Assembly (NCBI GenBank): GCA_964428055.1
Contig: CAYRWM010000006.1
Location: 1-64,000, forward strand
Length of the DNA: 64,000 nucleotides
Reading direction: 5' to 3'
Source: CAYRWM01 sp964428055
GTDB lineage: Bacteria; Bacillota; Clostridia; Christensenellales; Christensenellaceae
Part shown: positions 1 to 7,109 of the stretch, piece by piece
How the letters are laid out: each line of letters opens with the position of its first letter
How positions within the stretch are numbered: the stretch's first letter is position 1
Made by a program: the position numbers and the translations under genes
Notes under the pieces: model-generated
Told to the model about the DNA's origin: nothing
The model's input: the letters and a program-made list of their open reading frames with translations, nothing else
Databases searched by the model: none

Positions 1-11
1 TTTTTACCCTG

Positions 12-38
12 AAAAATCGCTTTGTTAAGCGATTTTTT
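12..38. terminator. bidirectional hairpin terminator
   Basis: An 11-bp perfect stem (12-22 with 27-37) around a TGTT loop, with A-tract and T-tract on its two flanks. It can end transcription from either side, including the integrase on the minus strand, whose stop lies about 120 bp away. Confidence 0.7.
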
Positions 39-60
39 CATTTTGGAGAATTCCGGAAAA

Positions 61-79
61 TGCGCACACTTGCGCACAC
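61..79. repeat. tandem 9-bp repeat, possible integrase arm site
   Basis: The 9-mer TGCGCACAC occurs twice with a 10-bp period (61-69 and 71-79), just downstream of the integrase stop. Closely spaced short direct repeats beside a tyrosine integrase gene are often arm-type or accessory binding sites. A related GC-rich tandem lies at 2660-2679, so the two pairs bracket the island. Assigning them to the integrase is inference. Confidence 0.4.
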
Positions 80-160
80 CCCTTAAAAATGGGATTTTAA
101 AGTGATATCGTGGAATATTTAGTGATTTCTTACCATTTGCATATGGATTTCTGCATATAA

Positions 161-1531
161 CTACAATATACTCTCAATAAATCTCCTTTTCTCGCTAAAT
201 CTCTGCGTTGAATAGGTGTATGAGTTGAATGTAGTCTGCAGCTCTCTGTGGCCTGCCTGCTCTCTTACAAAGTCCGGATCTGCTCCGTGATTGAGCAAAG
301 TAGAGATGTATGTCTTCCTTAACTTGTGCGGTGATCTTCTGCGTATATGGAGCCTGTCGCATATCCTGTACAGTTTATGTGAGACCACTGCCGGAGTCCT
401 GACAATGAACATCTGACCTCTCGGCATAGCACCTTCCTTTACTGCCTGCATCTTTCTTATCTCATCCACAACACAGAAGCATTTATCAGGTATAGCCACC
501 TCTCTAGCCTCTGCGTTCTTTTTAAGATGATCGCTGACAACGTATCTGCGCGTTCCCCATTTGCCGTCTTCATAGGTATCATCCACACAAAACGACTTGC
601 TGATCATAACAGAACCTCGTCCCCTGTCAAAGTCTTCATAATTGAGAGCCAGCATCTCTCCTATCCTGATACCCGAATAAATGAGTATAGGGATACCTAG
701 AAACGTCTCATCATTTGTTTCATGAGCGAGCGTCCACGACATCTCTATGATATCTTCAAGTTCATCAGCATAGAAGATCTGTGTGTCTGCCGGTTTTTTT
801 ACTACGCTCCTGAACCGCCTTGAATCAAATCTGATTCCTGAGAACGGGTTAAAAGATATTATCTCCTTATCGACCAGCATGTCATACATCTGCTTGAGGA
901 TCACTGTGATATTACCGAAGCTCCTTCTGGTGAGATCATACTTATCAACCAGCGAGTATCCCCACTCCTTGATATCAAACCTAGTGAGCTTCGTCAGGGG
1001 TGTAGTCATTATCTTCTGAGACAATGGCTCATTTACATAATATCTCCTGTAATCCGTATCGATCCTGTGGACAGTGTTCATCCTGTTCGTCTGAACGAAC
1101 TTATACTTAAGCCACTCATCATATAAATCAGGAACCGTTTTTTCGGAGTATGGTTCATACATATCCCTGTAGAAACGATACAGATAATCGATCAGATCCT
1201 CTTCTCTTGTCCTGGCAAACCTTTTTCTACCACTTCCATTCTTTTTCGGTAAATACGTAAACCATCTGCCATCGCTGTGGTTTATAGCGTATTTGTGGTG
1301 CTTCTTGATATAATCTCTTTTTCTCATATCATCAGCCTTGAGGGCTTCGCTTTCACTTATTATACCCTCTTTTATTATCAAATCAAGAAGCTCATCTTTA
1401 TCCTCCAAGTTTGCAGCAATGCGCAAGCTGCTGCTCTGCTCCTCCGGTATGCCTTTGTTATTCATACTGTATATGCGAAAAAACCGGGCATCTGTTACGC
1501 TTTCCACTAACCATTTCCTTACCTTGCTCAT
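161..1531 (-). CDS. tyrosine-type site-specific integrase
   Basis: Integrase that would catalyse insertion and excision of a mobile island. The central part is a SAM-like DNA-binding domain. The C-terminal catalytic domain shows the first Arg in SGIRIGE, the HxxR box in SPHKLRKTY, a second His in GHRELQTT and the nucleophile Tyr in FNSYTYS. About 456 residues, normal for this family. I prefer the ATG at 1531; a TTG at 1549 is also in frame. The ATG has a GGAG very close upstream, so the choice is uncertain. No excisionase, relaxase or phage structural gene is visible within the window, so the element is either reduced or continues to the left. Its target was probably a tRNA-Ser gene, judging by the tRNA fragment at 2738-2760. 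Confidence 0.9.
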   Translation of the reverse strand: MSKVRKWLVESVTDARFFRIYSMNNKGIPEEQSSSLRIAANLEDKDELLDLIIKEGIISESEALKADDMRKRDYIKKHHKYAINHSDGRWFTYLPKKNGSGRKRFARTREEDLIDYLYRFYRDMYEPYSEKTVPDLYDEWLKYKFVQTNRMNTVHRIDTDYRRYYVNEPLSQKIMTTPLTKLTRFDIKEWGYSLVDKYDLTRRSFGNITVILKQMYDMLVDKEIISFNPFSGIRFDSRRFRSVVKKPADTQIFYADELEDIIEMSWTLAHETNDETFLGIPILIYSGIRIGEMLALNYEDFDRGRGSVMISKSFCVDDTYEDGKWGTRRYVVSDHLKKNAEAREVAIPDKCFCVVDEIRKMQAVKEGAMPRGQMFIVRTPAVVSHKLYRICDRLHIRRRSPHKLRKTYISTLLNHGADPDFVREQAGHRELQTTFNSYTYSTQRFSEKRRFIESIL

Positions 1532-1584
1532 GACTCCGTCAGGAGTCAACTTATGGCAGGAATGGAGCAGATATTCGGCCTTTT

Positions 1585-1644
1585 GTTACTTTTTCCAAAA
1601 GTAACGCAAAAGCACTTTCGACGTGACCATCAAAAGTGCTTTGC
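1585..1644. other. two adjacent hairpins upstream of the integrase
   Basis: The first is a 9-bp perfect stem (1585-1593 with 1597-1605). The second is an imperfect stem of about 11 bp (1606-1618 with 1632-1644) around GCACTTT and AAAGTGC. They lie between the truncated antitoxin and the integrase start and could be a terminator or cruciform-forming recombination sites. There is no long T-tract, so a simple terminator is not certain. Confidence 0.4.
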
Positions 1645-1707
1645 GACCTGCGGTGCTTCAATTTGTGTCAACAACCTGAAAAAATCTTTTTAAATATTTT
1701 TTCATGA

Positions 1708-1842
1708 TTAGTTGACTTTTTTTATTTTTATAAGTTCTCCAATTATTGCAACCTTCAGTTGACTCTCAGCGAGTTCTTCAGGGGTAAATAACTCTTCTCG
1801 CACTTCATCCCAGCTCTGTCCTAAAGCACTATTTTTTTTCAT
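1708..1842 (-). pseudogene. truncated XRE/HigA-type antitoxin fragment
   Basis: A 44-codon frame with AGAGG ribosome site and ATG start at 1842. Its sequence (LGQSWDEVREELFTPEEL, then IGELIK) matches from memory the N-terminal segment of XRE-family antitoxins such as HigA. In those proteins it is followed by a helix-turn-helix. Here the frame stops right after that segment, so the DNA-binding domain is missing. No partner toxin is visible beside it. I read it as the remnant of a toxin-antitoxin locus cut by island rearrangement. A real small protein is possible but less likely. Confidence 0.6.
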
Positions 1843-1856
1843 CTGTAATACCTCTT

Positions 1857-1903
1857 TCTTATCGTATTTTTCGTTGCTCCCCCCAGATTCAAATCTCCGA
1901 CCA
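1857..1903. repeat. degenerate att-like repeat, inner copy
   Basis: This stretch is about 80 percent identical by eye to 2708-2754: both run from CTTATC through a T-rich part to a C-run, then CAG and TTCAAATC. The outer copy carries a tRNA-Ser 3' end. The two copies bracket the hicAB module, as expected if two islands inserted in turn at the same tRNA site and left a decayed att copy between them. Confidence 0.5.
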
Positions 1904-2003
1904 TATAATGCAATGCAACAGATGTTCGTTTTTGACTGATTTGGGAGAACACAAAAAGACTAATGCTTTTGCTGCTATATTAAATCACTAAGCCACCAGA
2001 ACA

Positions 2004-2387
2004 CTATAAAACTCCAAGTTTGTTCTTTAGTGCTTCCTGAAGGACCTGTGAGTAGTTGACCCCCGCCTTCTCAGCCTTATCATTTAACCAGGAAGGAATA
2101 GTCAATGTTTTCTTTACAGCCTTGTTTCTGGTTTCATATTTTTCAGGATCAGAGCTTATAAGTGTAACAAAGCCATCATCAGGACTCTTAATCGTTTTTA
2201 TATCTGAAGCCATTGGGGTCTTTATTTCCCTTTCGCGTAATGAACACAGAAACAATCCTAGCGCTTCACTAGCGTTAGCCATAGCATCGTTTATATCGTC
2301 ACCTTCTGACTGGCAACCCGGAAGATCAGGAAACTCAATCCAAAAACCATCTTCTTCATGAAATACTGCTGGATATGCTACCAACAT
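2004..2387 (-). CDS. hicB: HicB-family antitoxin
   Basis: Antitoxin of a type II HicAB module. It would neutralise HicA and repress the operon. The N-terminal half is the partly degraded RNase-H-like HicB fold (YPAVFHEEDGFWIEFPDLPGC, a hallmark). The C-terminal part (TLTIPSWLNDKAEKAGVNYS) is a ribbon-helix-helix-like DNA-binding segment. I place the start at the ATG at 2387, which has GAGG eight bases upstream. Codons at 2393 and 2396 are also in frame but overlap the ribosome site. It follows hicA with a gap of about 20 bases and shares its promoter. Confidence 0.9.
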   Translation of the reverse strand: MLVAYPAVFHEEDGFWIEFPDLPGCQSEGDDINDAMANASEALGLFLCSLREREIKTPMASDIKTIKSPDDGFVTLISSDPEKYETRNKAVKKTLTIPSWLNDKAEKAGVNYSQVLQEALKNKLGVL

Positions 2388-2408
2388 GACCATCACCTCG
2401 TTATAGAA

Positions 2409-2585
2409 TTATTTTAATCCTGTTCTCTTTAGGATTGCGTTAAGCAACCCCTTTTTTATGTCTTTATTGTGAACTGGGATTATCTCAGTAAGTTCACCTT
2501 TAACCATTACATAGTGGCTTCCGTTTATTCTAGAGATAACCCAGCCATTTTTTTGCAGTAGTTTTACTAAGTCTTTTCCTAGCAT
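2409..2585 (-). CDS. hicA: HicA-family mRNA interferase toxin
   Basis: A 58-residue toxin whose family cleaves mRNA. It shows the double-stranded-RNA-binding-like fold pattern: LVKLLQKNGWVISRINGSH, with the catalytic His at the end of that motif, then HNKDIKKGLLNAILKRTGL. Start ATG at 2585 with GAGG upstream. It is the first gene of the hicA-hicB operon, the usual order when the toxin leads. All expected conserved positions are present, so it looks intact and active. Confidence 0.88.
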   Translation of the reverse strand: MLGKDLVKLLQKNGWVISRINGSHYVMVKGELTEIIPVHNKDIKKGLLNAILKRTGLK

Positions 2586-2608
2586 AAGAGAATCCTCACT
2601 AACTAAAT

Positions 2609-2635
2609 ATTATACGTGTAGCACGTATTTGTCAA
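2609..2635 (-). promoter_or_regulatory. hicAB promoter with palindromic operator
   Basis: TTGACA (minus strand, 2630-2635) and TATAAT (2609-2614) are perfect consensus boxes with a short 15-bp spacer. The palindrome ATACGTG-TAG-CACGTAT (2612-2628) fills the spacer and overlaps the -10. This is the expected position for HicB (or HicAB complex) autorepression. The sub-optimal spacing may limit basal expression. Confidence 0.65.
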
Positions 2636-2659
2636 TGCCTATTTTGGTCATATAATTGT

Positions 2660-2679
2660 CACGCACAGTGCACGCACAG
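2660..2679. repeat. tandem 9-bp repeat near island edge
   Basis: CACGCACAG occurs twice with an 11-bp period. It is similar in composition and spacing to the tandem at 61-79 next to the integrase. The pair may be a recombinase or excisionase binding site at the other end of the island; this is inference. Confidence 0.35.
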
Positions 2680-2705
2680 GGGGTTAGCGAAGCCCACTTT
2701 TTCCC

Positions 2706-2760
2706 TTTCTTATCATATTTTTTGGTACTCCCCCAGCTTCAAATCCCTCCTTCTCCGCCA
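2706..2760 (+). other. tRNA-Ser 3' fragment, putative attachment site
   Basis: Bases 2738-2760 read as the 3' end of a tRNA-Ser on the plus strand: T-loop TTCAAAT, T-stem strand CCCTC, acceptor strand CTTCTCC, discriminator G and encoded CCA. The T-stem 5' partner and everything upstream do not fold as tRNA, so only about 23 bp of the gene is here. It is followed at once by a strong hairpin terminator, as after an intact tRNA. This is the classical footprint of an island inserted at a tRNA 3' end: the tRNA fragment marks the distal attachment site, the island lies to the left and ancestral chromosome to the right. The whole segment repeats imperfectly at 1857-1903. Confidence 0.7.
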
Positions 2761-2761
2761 A

Positions 2762-2787
2762 AAAAAACCGCTCTCGAGCGGTTTTTT
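2762..2787. terminator. terminator after tRNA-Ser fragment
   Basis: Perfect 11-bp stem (2762-2772 with 2777-2787) with AAAAAA and TTTTTT arms. On the plus strand it would end the former tRNA-Ser transcript; on the minus strand it lies downstream of the dehydrogenase remnant. Confidence 0.8.
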
Positions 2788-2810
2788 GTTTTTATATGTG
2801 CCATTCAAAC

Positions 2811-3002
2811 TCATAGATTAGGATAGACAACAACCTCCAGAGTCTCCCCCTCCTTCATAGCGTCTATTCCTGTCTGTATTTCGTCAAGACTTATCCTGTG
2901 CGATATCATCTTCGTGAAATCTATTAAACCTGACTCGAGCGGATAGACCGCATACTTGAATATATAATTCCCGCAGAAACTCCCGTATATCGTCAAAAAG
3001 AA
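2811..3002 (-). pseudogene. C-terminal remnant of zinc alcohol dehydrogenase
   Basis: About 60 codons (TIYGSFCGNYIFKYAVYPLE, then DFTKMISHRISLDEIQTGID, ending in EVVVYP) match the C-terminal end of medium-chain zinc dehydrogenases. There is no catalytic or cofactor domain and no credible start. The frame opens directly behind the terminator of the next operon, and an in-frame Met at 3041 lies within that hairpin. The N-terminal three quarters have been deleted. Confidence 0.7.
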
Positions 3003-3032
3003 CAGCGCAGGCACGAATAAATGCCTGCGCTG
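2993..3032 (-). terminator. terminator of the importer/cupin operon
   Basis: Perfect 11-bp stem, CAGCGCAGGCA (3003-3013) with TGCCTGCGCTG (3022-3032), followed on the minus strand by TTCTTTTT. It lies 20 bp after the cupin stop and closes the long operon that starts near 12900. Confidence 0.85.
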
Positions 3033-3050
3033 TACATTCAATCCAACAGA

Positions 3051-3458
3051 TTATACTTCTACCTTTGGAGGCTCAAAGTCGACAGCTGTCTCTCTGAGAG
3101 CGGCAGCAGTACCTGGCTTCTGATAAACGCCTATAAGTACCATCTTCTCCGTCTTGGACTTGTTGAATGTCGAATGTTCGACATCAGCGGGAATATAGAT
3201 CAGATCTCCGGGCTTAACGTCCTGCTTGGTGACATTGTCCTTTTCGTATATCGTCTGAACGCCTTCACCTTCGACAACATACAGAATCTCGTCAGCACCG
3301 TCATGAGTATGGATGTCATGACCCTCACCGCCGTTAATGGTTATGAAGCCGAACTCCATGCTCTTCGTGTCCGTGTAACGAGGTTCACAAAGCCAATATA
3401 TCTGACCCCATGAGAAGATCTGATTCTCGACATTGTCTTTGTTAACTATACGTTTCAT
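3051..3458 (-). CDS. single-domain cupin protein
   Basis: A 135-residue cupin_2 protein. Motif 1 gives the metal ligands (GHDIHTHDGADEILYVVEGE, with two His and a Glu); motif 2 is PGDLIYIPADVEHSTFN with a further His. Small cupins in sugar operons often act as isomerases, epimerases or lyases on sugar acids, but the substrate cannot be read here. It is the last gene of the operon, just after the TIM-barrel gene and before a strong terminator. Confidence 0.8.
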   Translation of the reverse strand: MKRIVNKDNVENQIFSWGQIYWLCEPRYTDTKSMEFGFITINGGEGHDIHTHDGADEILYVVEGEGVQTIYEKDNVTKQDVKPGDLIYIPADVEHSTFNKSKTEKMVLIGVYQKPGTAAALRETAVDFEPPKVEV

Positions 3459-3472
3459 GCTGTTCTCCTAAG

Positions 3473-4303
3473 TTACTTTTTGATAGCCTTGAATGCAGCA
3501 GCCTGCTCCCTGATACCCTTCTCAGCTGCGAAACGCTCGATACTCGATGCTCCGAAGAAGCCATCGATCTCGGGAATATTCTTGATGATGTAAGCAGCAT
3601 CATCGGGCTCAGCTATAGGACCGCCGTGGCAGATGACCATGATGTCAGGTCTTACTGCACGTCCTGCAGCGATTATGTCCTTGATGAGCGGTATGCAGTC
3701 ATCAAGAGTCTTTGCAGTCTTAGCACCGATCGTACCCTTTGTCGTAAGACCCATGTGAGCAACAAGAATGTCAGCGCCTGCTTCAGCCATGTTCTTTGCA
3801 TCTTCAGGACTGAAGACATAGGGGCATGTGAGCATATCGAGTTCATGAGCCTTGCGGATCATCTCAACCTCAAGTCCGTATCCCATGTCTGTCTCTTCGA
3901 GGTTCTGTCTGAATACACCGTCGATAAGTCCGACTGTCGGGAAGTTCTGAACACCGTTGAATCCCTGGTCTTTCAGCTGTTTAAGATAAACATCCATTAC
4001 TCTGAAGGGGTCTGTTCCGCAAACGCCTGCCAGTACGGGAGTATTCTTAACAACAGGAAGGACCTCAGCACCCATCTCAACAACTATCTGGTTAGCATCG
4101 CCGTATGAGAGGAGTCCGGACAGTGATCCGCGACCGGCCATTCTGAATCTGCCTGAGTTGTAGATTATAAGCATATCAGCTCCGCCTGCTTCACTGCTCT
4201 TTGCTGTGATACCTGTGCCTGCGCCTACACCGACCAGGATATTGCCATCAGCAACCTGCTTCCTGAACATCTCCAGGATTTCTTTTCTTGTCATAGTATT
4301 CAT
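3473..4303 (-). CDS. PEP-hydrolase-like TIM-barrel protein (Tm-1 C-half)
   Basis: A TIM-barrel protein of the family annotated as phosphoenolpyruvate hydrolase or TIM-barrel signal transduction protein (PF09370). Visible family features are VGVGAGTGITAKSSEAGGAD near the N-terminus, CHGGPIAEPDD and the phosphate-loop-like FFGASSIER near the C-terminus. The length of 276 is normal. It follows the UPF0261 gene by about 30 bp. The two proteins correspond to the C- and N-terminal halves of the plant antiviral protein Tm-1. The substrate is unknown; the setting suggests a late step on a small acid or phosphate ester. Start ATG at 4303 has AAGGAG upstream. Confidence 0.8.
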   Translation of the reverse strand: MNTMTRKEILEMFRKQVADGNILVGVGAGTGITAKSSEAGGADMLIIYNSGRFRMAGRGSLSGLLSYGDANQIVVEMGAEVLPVVKNTPVLAGVCGTDPFRVMDVYLKQLKDQGFNGVQNFPTVGLIDGVFRQNLEETDMGYGLEVEMIRKAHELDMLTCPYVFSPEDAKNMAEAGADILVAHMGLTTKGTIGAKTAKTLDDCIPLIKDIIAAGRAVRPDIMVICHGGPIAEPDDAAYIIKNIPEIDGFFGASSIERFAAEKGIREQAAAFKAIKK

Positions 4304-4337
4304 ACTAGCATCTCCTTTTTTTTCTTTATTATTAAAG

Positions 4338-5540
4338 TCACATTATTTCAATAAGTTTTTTAGCCGCTGTCTCACCGAATTCAGGATCGTTGATATTGCA
4401 ATCCATCTCGATGAGTTCGACTTTACTCGGATCAATGTTCTCTCTCAAAGCATTGAACAGCGCTTCATCTTCAGCCTTGCCGTAAAAAGCCTGGCCTTCA
4501 GCATCGATCATGGATACGCCCTTTAATGGCAGCATCAGTATGGTCTTTCCTTTTGCCTTGTTCAGCTTTTCAGCGATTATGCGTCCGAGCTCAGCATTCT
4601 CCTCAACCGTCGTCCTCATAAGAGTGACAGTGGGATTGTGCTGATAGAAGTTCCTGCCTGCGAACTTTTCAGGCACGGTATCACGCGGTCCGAAATTGAC
4701 CATGTCCAGAGCACCGACTGAAACTATCTGCGGAACTCCGCACTCTCCGGCCGCTTCAAGCCTGTTGGGACCTGCAGCGAGCACTCCGCCCACCAGTTCA
4801 TCGCACCATTCTGTAGTGGTCAAATCAAGAACTCCCTCAAAAAAGCCGGAACGAACCAGGCTTTCCATAGTCTTTCCGCCGGTTCCCGTAGCATGGAAGA
4901 CAAGAACCTCATATCCTTTGTCCTCCATATACTTCCTGGCGAAATCGACACACGGCGTCGTCACTCCGAACATCGTCGCAGCGATCAACGGTTTCTTGCC
5001 GGATTCGTCCGCTTTTTCCGCTTTAACCATACCGCAGATAGCATTTGCGGCATTGGTGAAGATCTTCATCGAAAGTGAATTCAGTCCGGCTACATCAACG
5101 ATGGACGGGTACATGATAATGTCGCTCGTTCCTACGTACGGAGAAACATCTCCTCCTGCTACCGTGGAAACCATTATCTTTGGTACACCAACCGGCAGAG
5201 CTCTCATACCCGGTGTCACGATAGAGGTTCCTCCCGTTCCGCCGAATGAGATAATCCCGTCAAAACGTCCCTCCTCGTAAAGTTTGGGTATAAGGACCGC
5301 CATGCCCTGAGAGAGGACCTGCGTGCCTAATGCCCTGTCCTTCTTGGCAGCGACTTCCTTTATGTCAGCCCCCGCAGCGGCAGCGACATCGGCATTTGAC
5401 ACGTCGCACGGTATCGTGGGGTCAAACACGCCTGAATGAATCATGCATGTCTTTACTCCCTGCGCTTCGATGACTTTTTTAACAAATGAGTATTCGGGAC
5501 CTTTTGAATCAAACGTTCCGACAACCGCAACAGTAGCCAA
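4338..5540 (-). CDS. UPF0261 / Tm-1-like ATP-binding protein
   Basis: About 400 residues of the UPF0261 family (PF06792), the bacterial relatives of the N-terminal half of tomato Tm-1. Visible signatures are VAVVGTFDSKGPEYSF at the start, the glycine-rich GGTGGTSIVTPGMRALPVG and VAGGDVSPYVGTSDI. ATP binding is known for the plant protein; the bacterial reaction is not established. I place the start at the TTG at 5540, which has good spacing to AAGGAA; a GTG at 5549 overlaps that site. It is tightly linked to the PF09370 gene downstream and the AraA-like isomerase upstream, pointing to a role in carbohydrate breakdown. Confidence 0.78.
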   Translation of the reverse strand: MATVAVVGTFDSKGPEYSFVKKVIEAQGVKTCMIHSGVFDPTIPCDVSNADVAAAAGADIKEVAAKKDRALGTQVLSQGMAVLIPKLYEEGRFDGIISFGGTGGTSIVTPGMRALPVGVPKIMVSTVAGGDVSPYVGTSDIIMYPSIVDVAGLNSLSMKIFTNAANAICGMVKAEKADESGKKPLIAATMFGVTTPCVDFARKYMEDKGYEVLVFHATGTGGKTMESLVRSGFFEGVLDLTTTEWCDELVGGVLAAGPNRLEAAGECGVPQIVSVGALDMVNFGPRDTVPEKFAGRNFYQHNPTVTLMRTTVEENAELGRIIAEKLNKAKGKTILMLPLKGVSMIDAEGQAFYGKAEDEALFNALRENIDPSKVELIEMDCNINDPEFGETAAKKLIEIM

Positions 5541-5587
5541 AATATTCACTTCCTTTTTTAAGTTTTATAAGTATTATTGTTGTTTAA

Positions 5588-6985
5588 TTATACTTCCACG
5601 TACTCTATGTCGAGCATGTTGCACAGCATCTCGAGTTTTCTCGTGGGGTCGCCCAAGAACATAACTTCATGATGCGTGCCGCCGTTCTGCAGCCAGCCCG
5701 TCATAGCAGCCTTCACGCCTGTATCAGGTTTGAAGAACGTGTAGTTCATCGGGATTCCGGGGATCTCGTCTGTGTCGAGGTTCTCGCCCTTGCAGACTAC
5801 GAGTCTGTAGTAATCGCCCTCAAGTGCTACGAGTGAGCAGATGACCGCGGGGCCTACCTCACCGCTGAACACGGGTGTCGGAGGATTGTCGAGTCCGCCG
5901 ATATCAAGAGGTCTGTCAATGAGCTTGACCGGTCTGTCTTTTCTTGCGATCTTCCAGTTGCCTTCACCCATGTGGCTCATCATGCAGGCATCACGCTTGA
6001 AGTCGAGCGAATACATTTCCGTGAATCCGGGGTTCTCGTCGAGCAGATGTCCTATCATAGTCAAGGCTGTTACATTCGTGTCGCCTTCTGCTGAATATCC
6101 GTATCCCTTTGCGAGCAGGTTGCAGGCTGCCAGTATCGGGATCTGTTCGAATCTGCCGTCTTCAGCAAAAACGTCGAAATGCTGTGAAAAGCCCTGGATA
6201 TCATTGTCGATCATGAACTTCTCGAATGCTACCTGCATCTTCAGCGCATATCTCCAGTTTTTCTCCGGTATATTGGGATCTATAGCAAAATTCTTTTTAT
6301 CCTCTTCGATAAGAGCATCGATCTCAGCGTCAGTTACTTTCTCCATGTACGGATAGATAGCGCCGATGCCGTATTCGTGTACGGCTATCTCGAACTTCTT
6401 ATAGAATGAGTAATCATCGCCCTTGATGTCGCCCATGTCGCTGAAGCGTCCGAACTTCGCGATCTGAAGCTCATGCAGATGTCTTACTGTGTAAGCTGCC
6501 TGTGCCCAGTCTGAGAAGAAGCTCTTGAAGCTTTCCGTATGCCAGTCGTCAACCGTTATCTCAGCATTCAGACCGAGTCTAAGAATCATATTGGCAGTAT
6601 CCTGGATGCCGTGGATACCCTGATTCGTTGTAAGCAGACTCCAGTTCCAGTCCTGAGTTACACTGGGAAGAGGCTGTATGCAGGCGAGCATCAGAGGCAG
6701 CTGGTTGTACTTCATAGCCTGAACGAGTCTTCTGCCCGGGCTGTATATGAGGTTAACGACCATTATGCCGTCGTACTGCTTGTCATTGAAATACTTTACT
6801 ATCTCTTCGATGGACTTTCTGTCTCTTGCAACATCGGGAAAATCTATATCAGCAACATCTTTAAGATACTCTATTACTTCTTTTGCAAATTTGGTCTGAT
6901 TCGCGGGGATCTCAGGCTGCGACTTATCGTACAGTCCCTGCATTAGTCCCAGAAAACCGATCTTCGGCTTGGATTTTGTAATCAT
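5588..6985 (-). CDS. L-arabinose/L-fucose isomerase-family protein
   Basis: Aldose-ketose isomerase of the AraA/FucI superfamily, 465 residues. The manganese-site pattern is present: Glu in YSAEGD, Glu and His in MMSHMGEGN, and His in NGGTHHEVM near the C-terminus. Overall similarity to true AraA is modest, so the sugar could be another pentose, hexose or branched sugar. GGAGG precedes the ATG. It lies between a Gfo/Idh/MocA oxidoreductase and UPF0261 in the importer operon, so it probably acts on the imported sugar or its oxidised product. Confidence 0.75.
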   Translation of the reverse strand: MITKSKPKIGFLGLMQGLYDKSQPEIPANQTKFAKEVIEYLKDVADIDFPDVARDRKSIEEIVKYFNDKQYDGIMVVNLIYSPGRRLVQAMKYNQLPLMLACIQPLPSVTQDWNWSLLTTNQGIHGIQDTANMILRLGLNAEITVDDWHTESFKSFFSDWAQAAYTVRHLHELQIAKFGRFSDMGDIKGDDYSFYKKFEIAVHEYGIGAIYPYMEKVTDAEIDALIEEDKKNFAIDPNIPEKNWRYALKMQVAFEKFMIDNDIQGFSQHFDVFAEDGRFEQIPILAACNLLAKGYGYSAEGDTNVTALTMIGHLLDENPGFTEMYSLDFKRDACMMSHMGEGNWKIARKDRPVKLIDRPLDIGGLDNPPTPVFSGEVGPAVICSLVALEGDYYRLVVCKGENLDTDEIPGIPMNYTFFKPDTGVKAAMTGWLQNGGTHHEVMFLGDPTRKLEMLCNMLDIEYVEV

Positions 6986-7068
6986 TGTTAGTGTCCTCCA
7001 ATATATTTAATTATTATTGAAAATATATATTACGGATAAACATCCGTTGTATGCGTAATTATTAGTTT

Positions 7069-7096
7069 GCCGCATATGCCCGAAGGCATATGCGGC
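7069..7096 (-). other. intergenic stem-loop with UUCG loop
   Basis: Perfect 12-bp stem (7069-7080 with 7085-7096). On the transcribed minus strand the loop reads C-UUCG-G, an unusually stable tetraloop. There is no T-tract, so it is more likely an mRNA-stabilising or processing element between two operon genes than a terminator. Confidence 0.6.
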
Positions 7097-7109
7097 TCTT
7101 AAGTGATTC

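Noticed and set aside
1..2760. Prophage or conjugative element
   Set aside because: Apart from the integrase there are no phage structural, replication, relaxase or transfer genes in the window; only a small or truncated island can be claimed.
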